Source: Catenulispora pinistramenti
GTDB lineage: Bacteria; Actinomycetota; Actinomycetes; Streptomycetales; Catenulisporaceae
NCBI RefSeq assembly: GCF_018274385.1
Contig: NZ_JAAFYZ010000094.1
Span: 7-37,796, forward strand
DNA: 37,790 nucleotides
Direction: 5' to 3'
Positions within the stretch are counted from its first letter, which is position 1. Every line of letters begins with the position of its first letter. Position numbers and translations under genes: made by a program. Shown here in pieces: positions 16,271 through 23,935 of the stretch. The notes under the pieces are model-generated. The model searched no databases. It had not been told where the DNA came from and saw only the letters and a program-made list of their open reading frames with translations.

Positions 16271-16716
16271 TTCGGTCCCTGCCGCTCGGTCTCGTCGATG
16301 ATCTGGGCGCCGAACTGGTTGGCGTAGACCCGGCCGAAGCCGTGCGCCGAGTTCTGCTGGCGCGGGGCTCCCGGCGCCGGGATGGGCAGGGTGAGCCCGG
16401 CCAGCGCGGCCAGTGCGGGGCGCAGCGCCGCGTCCTGGCGGACGAGCTGTTCCAGGGCGTCGGCCCAGAAACGCACGGTCTCGGCCCGGTCGGCCGGGCT
16501 GAGCGCGCCGCCGCCGTCGTCCTCCACGGCCACGGCGCCCTCGGCGGACAACTGGTCCAGAGCCACGGTCAGCTCCGCGCGCCGCCGCGGCCGTCGTATA
16601 AGGAGCCTGCGAATCAGACCCGAGACCGACGGCCACAGCTCCGTGCCCATCGCCGCGACCATCGAGTTCGCGGCCGCCGTGGCCAACTCGGTCAGTTCCT
16701 CGTCGACCCTGGCCAT
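16267..16716 (-). CDS. Small helical protein with C-terminal tag motif, unknown function
   Basis: 149 residues from ATG 16716, six bases after GGGAGG; GTG 16719 is the alternative and is too close to that site. Residues 1-115 are predicted helical (TAAANSMVAAMGTELWPSV, LIRRLLIRRPRRRAEL, FWADALEQLV), resembling small all-alpha proteins that often sit beside STAND and vWA genes in Streptomyces. Residues 127-140, FGRVYANQFGAQII, match the tag seen at the end of the preceding cyclase-homology protein and in the 90-residue protein. It starts within the stop of the preceding gene (TGATG) and its own stop overlaps the PP2C start. Function is not known. Confidence 0.75.
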   Translation of the reverse strand: MARVDEELTELATAAANSMVAAMGTELWPSVSGLIRRLLIRRPRRRAELTVALDQLSAEGAVAVEDDGGGALSPADRAETVRFWADALEQLVRQDAALRPALAALAGLTLPIPAPGAPRQQNSAHGFGRVYANQFGAQIIDETERQGPK

Positions 16717-17501
16717 CACCGACCTCCCTGGCCGTTGATGTGCAGGGTGCCGCTCTGCACGGCGTAGATCTGGCCGTGGCCGCCGGCCCTGTTCTTCTGG
16801 ACGGCCGACGCGGCCGGTGGCGGCTCCATCTCCGTGCTCTGCGACTCTGCGGGTGGCCCGGGTTCAAGCCCCGGCTCACGCACCGGTTCGCGAAGCCCGG
16901 CCGCCGCGCGCGGGGCGATCGGGCAGCCCGGGTAGTGGACCCAGGCGTGCCCGACGTACTTCTTCTCCCGCACCTCCACGGGGACGAAGGCGTCGGCGTC
17001 GGGACCGTCGTCACCGTGCCCGACCGCCTCCTCGCCGAAGTGCTGCGACAGGATCGCGGCGACCGGCACGCCCTCCGGCGCGTCGCGCAGCGCCTCGCGG
17101 ACCGGGGCGGCGTTCAGCAGCCGCGCCAGGACCTCGAACGGGGCGCCGGAAACGCCGCCGTCGGGCGCCAGCCGGACCTCGCCGGCGTGCAGCGCGACGC
17201 GGAGCCGGAGCCGGACGCCGTCCGCGGCCGTGCGGTTGTGCGCGCGCACGAGCGCGGCCAGCTCGGGAAGCACCGCGTTCAGCAGGAGCTGCTTGCGGAT
17301 CCCCGGCAGCGCGACGACTTGGAAGCCGTCTCCGGTGTCTTGCCGCAGACAGCGGTTCCAGTCCAGTCCGGCGGCCTGGAAGGCGCCGCGGCACGCCGCT
17401 TCGAGCACGCCCCGGATCTCTTGCAGGGCCGCCTCGCCGCGTCCCGCCGAAGCCGCGATGTCGCAGGCCAGCAGGACACGATATTCGTACCTTGATTCCA
17501 T
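16716..17501 (-). CDS. Class III nucleotide-cyclase-homology protein with C-terminal tag
   Basis: 261 residues, first gene of the operon. The ATG at 17501 has GGGAGG five bases upstream. The N-terminal 190 residues show a cyclase homology domain: VLLACDIAAS with D14, RQDTGDGFQVV with D58 at the second metal-Asp position, and RLRVALHAGEV. The purine-specifying and transition-state residues cannot be assigned by eye, so activity is uncertain. Residues 190-235 are linker. The C-terminus contains HGQIYAVQSGTLHI (242-255), shared with two other operon proteins. The divergent neighbour is a Crp/Fnr-family regulator with a cyclic-nucleotide-binding fold, which suggests a nucleotide-signal circuit; that link is inference. 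Confidence 0.8.
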   Translation of the reverse strand: MESRYEYRVLLACDIAASAGRGEAALQEIRGVLEAACRGAFQAAGLDWNRCLRQDTGDGFQVVALPGIRKQLLLNAVLPELAALVRAHNRTAADGVRLRLRVALHAGEVRLAPDGGVSGAPFEVLARLLNAAPVREALRDAPEGVPVAAILSQHFGEEAVGHGDDGPDADAFVPVEVREKKYVGHAWVHYPGCPIAPRAAAGLREPVREPGLEPGPPAESQSTEMEPPPAASAVQKNRAGGHGQIYAVQSGTLHINGQGGR

Positions 17502-17584
17502 GATGCCTCCCTGGCGTACGGTTCCGCTCATGGTCGCCCGCCGGGCGCGGCGGGACTCGGTAGAAGTACTTGGTTCGGGACATC

Positions 17585-17601
17585 CCTGTACCGGGTACGG
17601 G
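17585..17601. promoter_or_regulatory. Palindrome in the cyclase-like/Crp divergent promoter region
   Basis: GTACC-G-GGTAC (17588-17598) is a perfect dyad, extended by flanking CC/GG, ending about 24 bp before the Crp/Fnr start and lying in the 123-bp divergent gap. It is positioned to control the Crp/Fnr gene and possibly the operon in the other direction. It does not match the E. coli Crp consensus. Confidence 0.5.
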
Positions 17602-17624
17602 CAGGTTTCGGGGAGGAGGCCCGC

Positions 17625-18320
17625 GTGGGCGGCGTACCGAACGGGCGATGGCCCCAGACCAGCCTGGTGGGCCGCCTCGGCCCGGACGACCGGGCCGTCG
17701 TCCTCGGCCTGGGCGGACGGGTCCGGCACCGGGCCGGTGAAGCGCTCATCCGCGAGGGCGAGGACTCCGACTTCGTCCTGATCCTGCTCGGCGGCATGGT
17801 CAAGGTCAGCGCCCGGGCCCAGGACGGCCGGGAGGCGCTGCTGGCGGTGCGGATCGCCGGCGACCTGATCGGCGAGTTCGCCGGTATCGACGGCCGGCCG
17901 CGCTCGGCGCGGATCACCGCCTGCGGCTCGCTGCTGGCCCAGCGGGTCGGGCGCGCGCCGTTCCTGGCCTGTCTGCAGGCCAATCCCGGCATCGCCATCG
18001 CGGTGAACGAGGTCGTGGTCGCCAAGATGCGGGCCGCGACCGGCCGGATCGTCGACTTCGCCGGCTGCGACGTGCTGACCCGGCTGGCCCGGATGCTGCG
18101 CTACCTGGTCCTGACCTACCCCCGCCCCGGCGGGCCGCCGGCCGTCATCAACCCGCCGCTGTCCCAGGCCGAGCTGGCCACTCTGGTCGGCGCCTCCGAC
18201 AGCGCCGTCGGCAAGTCCCTGCGGACGCTGCGCGAGCGGGAGATCATCAGTACCCGTTATCGCACGGTCACCATCCGCGATCTGACCGCGCTGGAGCAGA
18301 TCGCCTCGGAGAGGGCGTGA
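17625..18320 (+). CDS. Crp/Fnr-family transcriptional regulator
   Basis: 231 residues. The GTG at 17625 follows GGGAGGAGG. Residues about 15-125 form a cyclic-nucleotide-binding beta-roll (REGEDSDFVLILLGGMVKVS, AGDLIGEFAGIDGRPRSA). Residues about 135-165 are the dimer helix, and the C-terminus is a Crp-type winged helix (LSQAELATLVGASDSAVGKSL, LREREIIS). No Fnr-type Cys cluster is seen. It is divergent from the operon that begins with a cyclase-homology protein and is its probable regulator. Confidence 0.9.
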   Translation: MGGVPNGRWPQTSLVGRLGPDDRAVVLGLGGRVRHRAGEALIREGEDSDFVLILLGGMVKVSARAQDGREALLAVRIAGDLIGEFAGIDGRPRSARITACGSLLAQRVGRAPFLACLQANPGIAIAVNEVVVAKMRAATGRIVDFAGCDVLTRLARMLRYLVLTYPRPGGPPAVINPPLSQAELATLVGASDSAVGKSLRTLREREIISTRYRTVTIRDLTALEQIASERA

Positions 18321-18541
18321 CCGGCGGCCCGCCGGGCGCTGTTCGCTTCCGGTGGCGGCCTGGATGGCAGCTCGCAGCACAGTTCTCCCGCCTCCCGGGT
18401 CCGTTGCGGTGCGGCCGATAAGGCCGTGACGCCAACTGTGCGGCGGGTACCGCCGACCACTCCAGGCCAGGAAGAAGCCACCGGTAAGCCATGTATGGCC
18501 GGTCGCTCTCCATTACTGTATTGATACTCAGCGGAGTCGGC

Positions 18542-21325
18542 GTGACCGAGCGAGGGGGTCGGAGCGGCGTGACGAGCGGGTTCGGGAGGGGCTTGCGCAG
18601 CCTGCGCAAACTGGCGGGGATGACCCAAGAAGAGCTGGAGACGGCGTCGGGGACGGCCGTTCGCACCATCGGGAGACTGGAACGCGGCGAGCTGGAGAAT
18701 CCGCAGCTGAGCACGGTGCGCCACCTCGCCCACGCGCTGGCCGACGCGCTGAACCGGGACCAGCACGAGGTCTGGGCCGAGCTCAGCGCCCTGCTCGGAT
18801 CCGAAGCGGTGCCGGATTCTCAGGGCCCGTGGGAAACCGCGCTCTCGGCGGCCTCGGTCGGACAACCGACCCCGGTCCTCACGCCGACCGTCCTGCGACA
18901 GCTGCCCCCTCGGGTGTCGAGCTTCACCGGCCGCTCGGCGGAACTGGCCAGGGTCGTCAGTGCTCTGGCACCCAGCGCGGGTGCCGGAGCGGTGGGGGTC
19001 TCGGCGGTGGTCGGCCTGGCCGGTGTCGGCAAGACCGCCCTGGCGGTCCACGCCGCGCACACCGCGGTGGAGGCCGGGTGGTTCCCCGGCGGCGTGCTCT
19101 TCCTGGACATGCACGGCTACGAGGAGAAGCCGGTCGCCGCGGCCCAGGCGCTGGACGCCTTGTTGCGCGGGCTGGGCATGCCCGGCGAGATGATCCCGAA
19201 GGACCCGCAGGTGCGTGCGGGCCTGTACCGCTCCCGGCTGACCGAACTCGGCGGGGCGGTGCTGGTGCTCGCGGACAACGTCTCGGAGTCGGACCAGGTG
19301 CTGCCGTTGGTGCCCGGGGACGTGCGGCACCGGGTCCTGGTCACCTCCCGGCACGCCCTGCCCCGGCTCGGCGCGCGCCTGCTCGACCTGACCGTGCTGC
19401 CGTCGCAGGAGGCTGTCGAAGTGCTGAAGGCCGCCCTGCGCATAGCGGCCGAGGACGACGAGCGGATCGGCGACGGCAGCGACGGCTCCGACGGCGCCGG
19501 CATGGTCGCCCACTACTGCGGATATCTGCCGCTGGCCCTACAGATCGCCGCCGCGCAGCTGGCCGCCGACCCGGACCTGACCCTCACCGAACTCGCCGAC
19601 CAGCTGGCCGACACCACGACCCGCCTGACCCACCTCGACGACGGGGAACGAGCCGTCCGCGCCGCGTTCAACCTCTCCTACCAACGACTCACCGAAGACC
19701 AGGCCCGCATGTTCCGGCTGCTGGCGCTCAACCCCGGACCGGACGTCGCCACCGCCGCGGCCGCGGTGCTCGCCGACACCCCCGAACCGCTGACCGGGCG
19801 CCTGCTGGCCGACCTGGTGCGTGCGCATCTGCTGGAGCGTGCTTCGACACGCGGCCGATGGCGCATGCACGACCTGATAGCCGCCTACGCCCGCGACCTG
19901 ACCACCCGCGAACCCGAGCCGGAGCGGATGGCGCCGGTGCACCGGCTGCTGGACTACTACCTGCGCGGCGCGCGGTCGGCCAACCGCCACGTCGAACCCG
20001 CCCGCGACCGGACGCCGCCCGTTGCGAAACAGGTCCCTGAGGTAGACGCGGCCGACCCCGAACCCTGCTTCCCCACCCGGTACGACGCCCTGGCCTGGTT
20101 CGCGGCCGAACGGCAGAATCTCGAAGGCTGCACCCTGCTCGCCGCGAGCACCGGGCAGTCCGGGTACGCGACGGGTATCGCCCGGGCCTCCGCAGCCTTC
20201 TTCCGCCACGCCGGCTACTGGCGTCAGGCCGTGGACCTGCACGACACCGCCGCCCGCGCCGCGACGGCCGCGAATGACTGGCCCGGTCAGGCCGACGCGC
20301 TCCGCGATCTCGGCGTCGTGCAACGGCTGACCGGAGAGTTCGTGTCGGCCGGCATCAACCTGGTCCAGACCCTGTCCCTCTATCGCAGCCTCGGCGATCT
20401 CGGTGGTCAGGCTGACGCGTTGTGCGGACTCGGCGTCATCCAACACCTGACGGGGGAATTCGCCGCCGCCACGGCCGGGCTCGGCGAAGCGCTGGCGCTC
20501 TATCACGAGCTCGATGATCGCGGTGGTCAGGCTGACGCTTTGTGCGAGCTCGGCGTCGTCCAACATCTGACGGGGGAGTTCGCCGCCGCCACGGCCGGGC
20601 TCGGCGAAGCGCTGGCGCTCTACCGCCGCCTCGGCGACCGCGGCGGCCAGGCGAACGCGCTGCGCGAGCTCGGCGCTGTGCGGTGGATGACCGGCGAGTA
20701 CAGCGCCGCTACCAGCCATCTCACCGAAGCCCTTGCCCTGTACCAGGATCTCGGCCTCCGGCTCGGCCGGGCCAACGTGCTGCGCGAGCTCGGCGCCGTA
20801 CAGGTCCGAACCGGCGAGTTCGCCGCGGCCACCGCCACGCTCGCCGAAACCATGTCCCTGTACCAGGATCTCGGCCTCCGGCTCGGCCGCGCCAACGTCC
20901 TGCGCGAACTCGGCGCGGTACAGATGCTGACCGGCGAGTTCGCCGCCGCCGGCATCACCCTCGTCGAAGCCCTGTCCCTCTACCGCGACATCGGCGACCG
21001 CGGCGGCGAAGTCTGGGCGCTCAACTACTACGCGGCACTGGCCACCGCGACCGGCGCCCCGAGATACGGCCACGAACTCTTCGAGGAAGCCCTGGCCCTG
21101 GCCCGAGAGGTCAACTCCCGATGGTGCGAGGCCAACGCCCTGGACGGGATCGCCACTACGCACGAGTCCGAGGGCGACGCCGCCGCGGCGAACGAGTACT
21201 TCCAGCAGGCGCTGGAGCTCTATCGCGCGATGGGGTGCGGGAGAGACGTGGCGCGCGTCGAGGATGCTTTGGCGGGGGTGAGCAGAGCTGAACGGGGCGC
21301 TCGGTGGGTTGCTCGATTGGAGTAG
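18542..21325 (+). CDS. XRE-HTH / NB-ARC / TPR STAND regulator
   Basis: 927 residues from GTG 18542, six bases after GGAG; an ATG at 18491 adds 17 residues but lacks a ribosome site. Residues about 14-70 are an XRE helix-turn-helix (LRSLRKLAGMTQEELE, VRTIGRLERGEL). The NB-ARC part has P-loop GLAGVGKT (about 158-165), Walker B LVLADNV, RVLVTSR, YLPLAL and MHDL (RWRMHDLIAAYA). After about 500 come seven or so TPRs of 40 residues (GGQADALCELGVVQHLTGEF type). Such proteins are NLR-like switches common in actinomycetes, thought to sense a ligand with the TPRs and release a DNA-binding or signalling state. It stands alone, 222 bp after the Crp gene. Confidence 0.9.
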   Translation: MTERGGRSGVTSGFGRGLRSLRKLAGMTQEELETASGTAVRTIGRLERGELENPQLSTVRHLAHALADALNRDQHEVWAELSALLGSEAVPDSQGPWETALSAASVGQPTPVLTPTVLRQLPPRVSSFTGRSAELARVVSALAPSAGAGAVGVSAVVGLAGVGKTALAVHAAHTAVEAGWFPGGVLFLDMHGYEEKPVAAAQALDALLRGLGMPGEMIPKDPQVRAGLYRSRLTELGGAVLVLADNVSESDQVLPLVPGDVRHRVLVTSRHALPRLGARLLDLTVLPSQEAVEVLKAALRIAAEDDERIGDGSDGSDGAGMVAHYCGYLPLALQIAAAQLAADPDLTLTELADQLADTTTRLTHLDDGERAVRAAFNLSYQRLTEDQARMFRLLALNPGPDVATAAAAVLADTPEPLTGRLLADLVRAHLLERASTRGRWRMHDLIAAYARDLTTREPEPERMAPVHRLLDYYLRGARSANRHVEPARDRTPPVAKQVPEVDAADPEPCFPTRYDALAWFAAERQNLEGCTLLAASTGQSGYATGIARASAAFFRHAGYWRQAVDLHDTAARAATAANDWPGQADALRDLGVVQRLTGEFVSAGINLVQTLSLYRSLGDLGGQADALCGLGVIQHLTGEFAAATAGLGEALALYHELDDRGGQADALCELGVVQHLTGEFAAATAGLGEALALYRRLGDRGGQANALRELGAVRWMTGEYSAATSHLTEALALYQDLGLRLGRANVLRELGAVQVRTGEFAAATATLAETMSLYQDLGLRLGRANVLRELGAVQMLTGEFAAAGITLVEALSLYRDIGDRGGEVWALNYYAALATATGAPRYGHELFEEALALAREVNSRWCEANALDGIATTHESEGDAAAANEYFQQALELYRAMGCGRDVARVEDALAGVSRAERGARWVARLE
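20285..21004. repeat. 120-bp tandem repeats encoding TPR units
   Basis: Six consecutive units with exact 120-bp period. Units beginning near 20405 and 20525 are almost identical, and so are those near 20765 and 20885, showing recent duplication. The repeat preserves frame and would add or remove whole 40-residue TPRs. Confidence 0.9.
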
Positions 21326-21544
21326 TCGGCAGCCGGTTTCGGGCTGGTCCAACGCCGCTGCGGCCACCGTACTCCGGGAGTGGTGAACCCTCAGCCGATC
21401 ACGACCGTGCGGTTCAGCTCGGCGATCCGCCCGGCGTCAGACTATTGAGTTCTGCCCCAGGCTCGGTCAACGGCACTGTCCGCGAACCGCTGTGGGGGGG
21501 TCCTGGGGTTGTCTGCTGACGGCGTTCCGCCAGTCAGCATCGAC

Positions 21545-22084
21545 TCAGCATCGACGCAGCCCGTCGAGGATCACATCGAGCAGATGGCGGGCGCGTGTGT
21601 CCCACTCCTCTTCATCGATGCGCGTGAGAAATCCGATGAGCAGTGTCACGTCGCGAGCGTCCACGTCATCGCGCACCGCTCCCGCCTGACGGCCCGCCCG
21701 CAGCAGTTCGTCGATGGCGGAGGCGACGCGGGTGATGCTGGCGTCGGTGAGTTCATGCCACACGGTTGCCTCGACGGCGGCGATCAGCCCTCGTTTGACT
21801 CGCGCGTAGTCGGCCACCTCTCCCAGCCACAGCCGCAGGGCGGTGAGCGGCGGGTGGCCCTGGAGTAGCCGTGGCGCGGCGACTGCCAGTTCATCGACCT
21901 CGCGCTCATACGCCGCGGCCAGCAGGTCTTCGCGGGTCGGGAAGTGCCGATAGAGCGTGCCCTGTCCAACGCCGGCTTCGCGGGCGATCGAACTGAGACG
22001 CACCTCCTTAGACGCTGCCAGTGCGGTGCGGGCAGCGGCCAAGATGCGTTCCCGGTTCTGTGCGGCATCGGCGCGTGGGGACAT
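21545..22084 (-). CDS. TetR-family transcriptional repressor
   Basis: 179 residues. The N-terminal HTH is typical (RILAAARTALAASKEVRLSS, REAGVGQGTLYRHFPTREDLL), and the C-terminal ligand domain (about 80-175) is all-alpha. The ATG at 22084 is preceded by twin perfect operators at 22111-22147. The divergent gene is only the first 35-40 codons of an SDR dehydrogenase, so the original target of this repressor appears lost. The ligand is unknown. Confidence 0.92.
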   Translation of the reverse strand: MSPRADAAQNRERILAAARTALAASKEVRLSSIAREAGVGQGTLYRHFPTREDLLAAAYEREVDELAVAAPRLLQGHPPLTALRLWLGEVADYARVKRGLIAAVEATVWHELTDASITRVASAIDELLRAGRQAGAVRDDVDARDVTLLIGFLTRIDEEEWDTRARHLLDVILDGLRRC

Positions 22085-22110
22085 GGGGCATCCCTCCCAG
22101 TCGGCTAAGC

Positions 22111-22147
22111 GGACAGTTGTCCGGCAGTCTGTTGCGGACAGTTGTCC
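22111..22147. promoter_or_regulatory. Twin TetR operators GGACAGTTGTCC
   Basis: Two identical 12-bp dyads (GGACA-GT-TGTCC) at 22111-22122 and 22136-22147, 25 bp apart start to start. They fill the gap between the TetR start and the SDR remnant start, as expected for a divergent TetR/oxidoreductase switch. Confidence 0.85.
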
Positions 22148-22167
22148 ACTTCAGTGCGGGAGGAAGC

Positions 22168-22347
22168 GTGATCGAGGGAAAGACCGTCGCGATCACCGGT
22201 GCGAGCAGCGGGATCGGGGAGGCGACCGCCCGGCTACTCGCCCGCCACGGTGCGGTGGTGGCGCTCAAGCCGCCGAGGTCGCACATCCTGCGGGCGGGCC
22301 CCGGTCAAGGAGGCGGAATCAGGAGCCGGCCCCGCGCAGGACCCTGA
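22168..22347 (+). pseudogene. Truncated SDR-family oxidoreductase remnant
   Basis: The GTG at 22168 follows GGGAGGAAG. The frame begins with a textbook SDR Rossmann start (KTVAITGASSGIGEATARLL, TGxxxGxG cofactor motif) but similarity ends near codon 36 (HGAVVAL). About 23 unrelated codons follow before a stop inside the 3' end of the convergent hemerythrin gene. SDRs are normally about 250 residues, so roughly 200 are missing. The likely cause is a deletion or rearrangement with a junction near 22270-22280. Confidence 0.8.
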
Positions 22348-22981
22348 TGTCCTCCGCCGCCTGAGCACGCAGCGCGGGCAGAAGCGGTCGCATCGGTTCC
22401 GGGACGCCGGCGAGAACCGCCTCGACCTCGGCGGGCGTGCCCACCTCGGCGAGGAACCCGATCATCAGGTGCCCGCCCACCGGCGGCGCGGTCGAGATCA
22501 CCTTCTGGGCGAATTCGTCCCACGCCGCGGGGCTGATGTGCTCGCGCAGGGCCGGCAGCAGGATCGGCTCTTCGTGGGCCAGGTGGTCGTGCACCAAGTC
22601 GCGTACCGCGACGGCGGCCTGCCGCAGTGCCGTCCGATCTGCTTCGCTCGCCGCGCCGTCAGCGGCCATCGCCACGTCGGACAGCGCGTCGAGCGCCGCC
22701 CTCAGCCGCTCGTGTTCGGCGCTGAGTGCGTGGAGCGCGTCGGCGGTATCCGGCGCCACGGCGATGATCCTGGGCCACAGGTCATCGTCCTCGGCCTGGT
22801 CATGGTGGCGCAGGTTCGCGACGAGGAAGTCCCGGAGCGTCAGGAGCGCGGCCGGCGGCACCGAGGGCTCGACAGCCGCCTCGGCGAGCAGGGCGGTGGC
22901 CACGCGATGCACCTCGTGCGTCAATCGGGTGTCGGTGACTGCGACGGACTGCTCGGAGGCGTCTTGCGCTGGCGAATTCAC
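22319..22981 (-). CDS. Hemerythrin HHE-domain protein
   Basis: 220 residues, all helical. His/acid ligand candidates of an HHE four-helix bundle are visible: THEVHRVA, LRHHDQAEDDDLWP, SAEHERLR and HLAHEEPILLPAL. This family binds a di-iron centre and is linked to oxygen or NO sensing and iron handling. The GTG start at 22981 lacks a strong ribosome site, so the start is uncertain by a few codons. It is divergent from a TetR gene across a dyad operator. Its 3' end overlaps the truncated SDR frame. Confidence 0.85.
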   Translation of the reverse strand: MNSPAQDASEQSVAVTDTRLTHEVHRVATALLAEAAVEPSVPPAALLTLRDFLVANLRHHDQAEDDDLWPRIIAVAPDTADALHALSAEHERLRAALDALSDVAMAADGAASEADRTALRQAAVAVRDLVHDHLAHEEPILLPALREHISPAAWDEFAQKVISTAPPVGGHLMIGFLAEVGTPAEVEAVLAGVPEPMRPLLPALRAQAAEDIRVLRGAGS

Positions 22982-22991
22982 ACACCCAGCA

Positions 22992-23021
22992 ATATTGATT
23001 ATAGACGCTTATTGTCAATAT
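22992..23021. promoter_or_regulatory. Dyad operator between hemerythrin and TetR genes
   Basis: ATATTGA (22992-22998) and TCAATAT (23015-23021) form a perfect 7-bp inverted repeat with a 16-bp spacer, in an AT-rich island that probably holds both divergent promoters. It is the likely site of the adjacent TetR regulator. Confidence 0.65.
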
Positions 23022-23054
23022 GGTGCCCGATCATCAACGGAGTACGCTGTCGAG

Positions 23055-23675
23055 GTGTCGACCCGCAGATACCACTCACCTCGCCGCGGCGACGCGGCGG
23101 CCGGGACGCGTGAAGCGATCCTCAGCAGCGCCCACGACCTCTTCCTGGCTCGCGGGTACACCGGCGTGACGATCGGGCAGATCGCGGAGGCCGCGGGCGT
23201 GGCCGCGCCGACGGTCTACAGCAGTGTGGGGAACAAGCCGAGCATCTTGCTGACGCTGATGCAGCCGCCGCTGACCGACCCGACCATCGGGGAGATACTC
23301 ACCGAGATCGAAGCCTGCGGGGACCCGCGGGGCGTCATCGGCCTGACCGCCCAGGGAACCCGGCGCATGCACGAACGCCATTGGGACCTGATCTACGGCA
23401 TCTTCTATCGCGACCCGCCGGGGGAACCCGCCGTCAAGGCGGTCCTGGACAGCGGCGCGAACGACTACGCCCAACGGCTCGGCCGCGTCGCCGACCGACT
23501 GGTGGCACTCGACGGCCTGCGCGCCGGCCTGACCCGCGAGAACGCCCTCGACGTGCTGTGGTTCTGTCTCGGCCCGCACGCGTGGATCACCCTGGTCGGT
23601 GAGCGTGCCTGGACCTTTGACCGCGCTCAGGCATGGATCGCCGACTGCGCCCGACGGGAACTCCTGAAGGACTAG
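23055..23675 (+). CDS. TetR-family transcriptional regulator
   Basis: 206 residues from GTG 23055, with GGAG 12 bases upstream; no better in-frame start is seen. The HTH is clear (GTREAILSSAHDLFLARGYT, VTIGQIAEAAGVAAPTVYSS). The C-terminal domain (about 90-205) is helical with conserved Trp and His (RRMHERHWDLIYGIF). It is divergent from the hemerythrin gene and probably represses it together with itself through the 22992-23021 dyad. Confidence 0.88.
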   Translation: MSTRRYHSPRRGDAAAGTREAILSSAHDLFLARGYTGVTIGQIAEAAGVAAPTVYSSVGNKPSILLTLMQPPLTDPTIGEILTEIEACGDPRGVIGLTAQGTRRMHERHWDLIYGIFYRDPPGEPAVKAVLDSGANDYAQRLGRVADRLVALDGLRAGLTRENALDVLWFCLGPHAWITLVGERAWTFDRAQAWIADCARRELLKD

Positions 23676-23897
23676 CTGCCTTCGCTCCGCCGGGCTCTAC
23701 TTCGCGTTGGTCATCGGGCGCCGCACGCGTCGGGTCCGCCTGTTCGGCATCGCCCGGCATCAGACCGCTGTCGGTGAACAGGAGGGCTAGGGCCAGTCGG
23801 CGGGGATGCGCAGCATCACGCTTGGCCGGCCACGCGGATGACACAGTCGGCGAGAAGGCGGCGATGGTTCAACCTCTTGCGGCGCCTAAACAAAGAA

Positions 23898-23923
23898 CCC
23901 CAGATCAGAAGCCTGATCTGGGG
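23898..23923 (-). terminator. Rho-independent terminator of the tRNA-Lys locus
   Basis: A perfect 11-bp stem (CCCCAGATCAG 23898-23908, CTGATCTGGGG 23913-23923) with a 4-nt loop, followed on the minus strand by TTCTTTGTTT. It lies 13 bp past the 3' end of the tRNA fragment, so it is the native terminator of the original tRNA gene. This shows that the left side is chromosomal flank. Confidence 0.9.
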
Positions 23924-23935
23924 TTTCACTGCGGG

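Noticed and set aside
16271..17014. Upstream extension of the PP2C frame
   Set aside because: It would overlap the small helical protein and the cyclase-homology gene entirely; GTG 16270 with a GTGA overlap explains the start and the membrane helices directly.
17502..18380. Upstream extension of the cyclase-homology frame
   Set aside because: It is antisense to the Crp/Fnr gene and lacks domains; ATG 17501 has a strong ribosome site.
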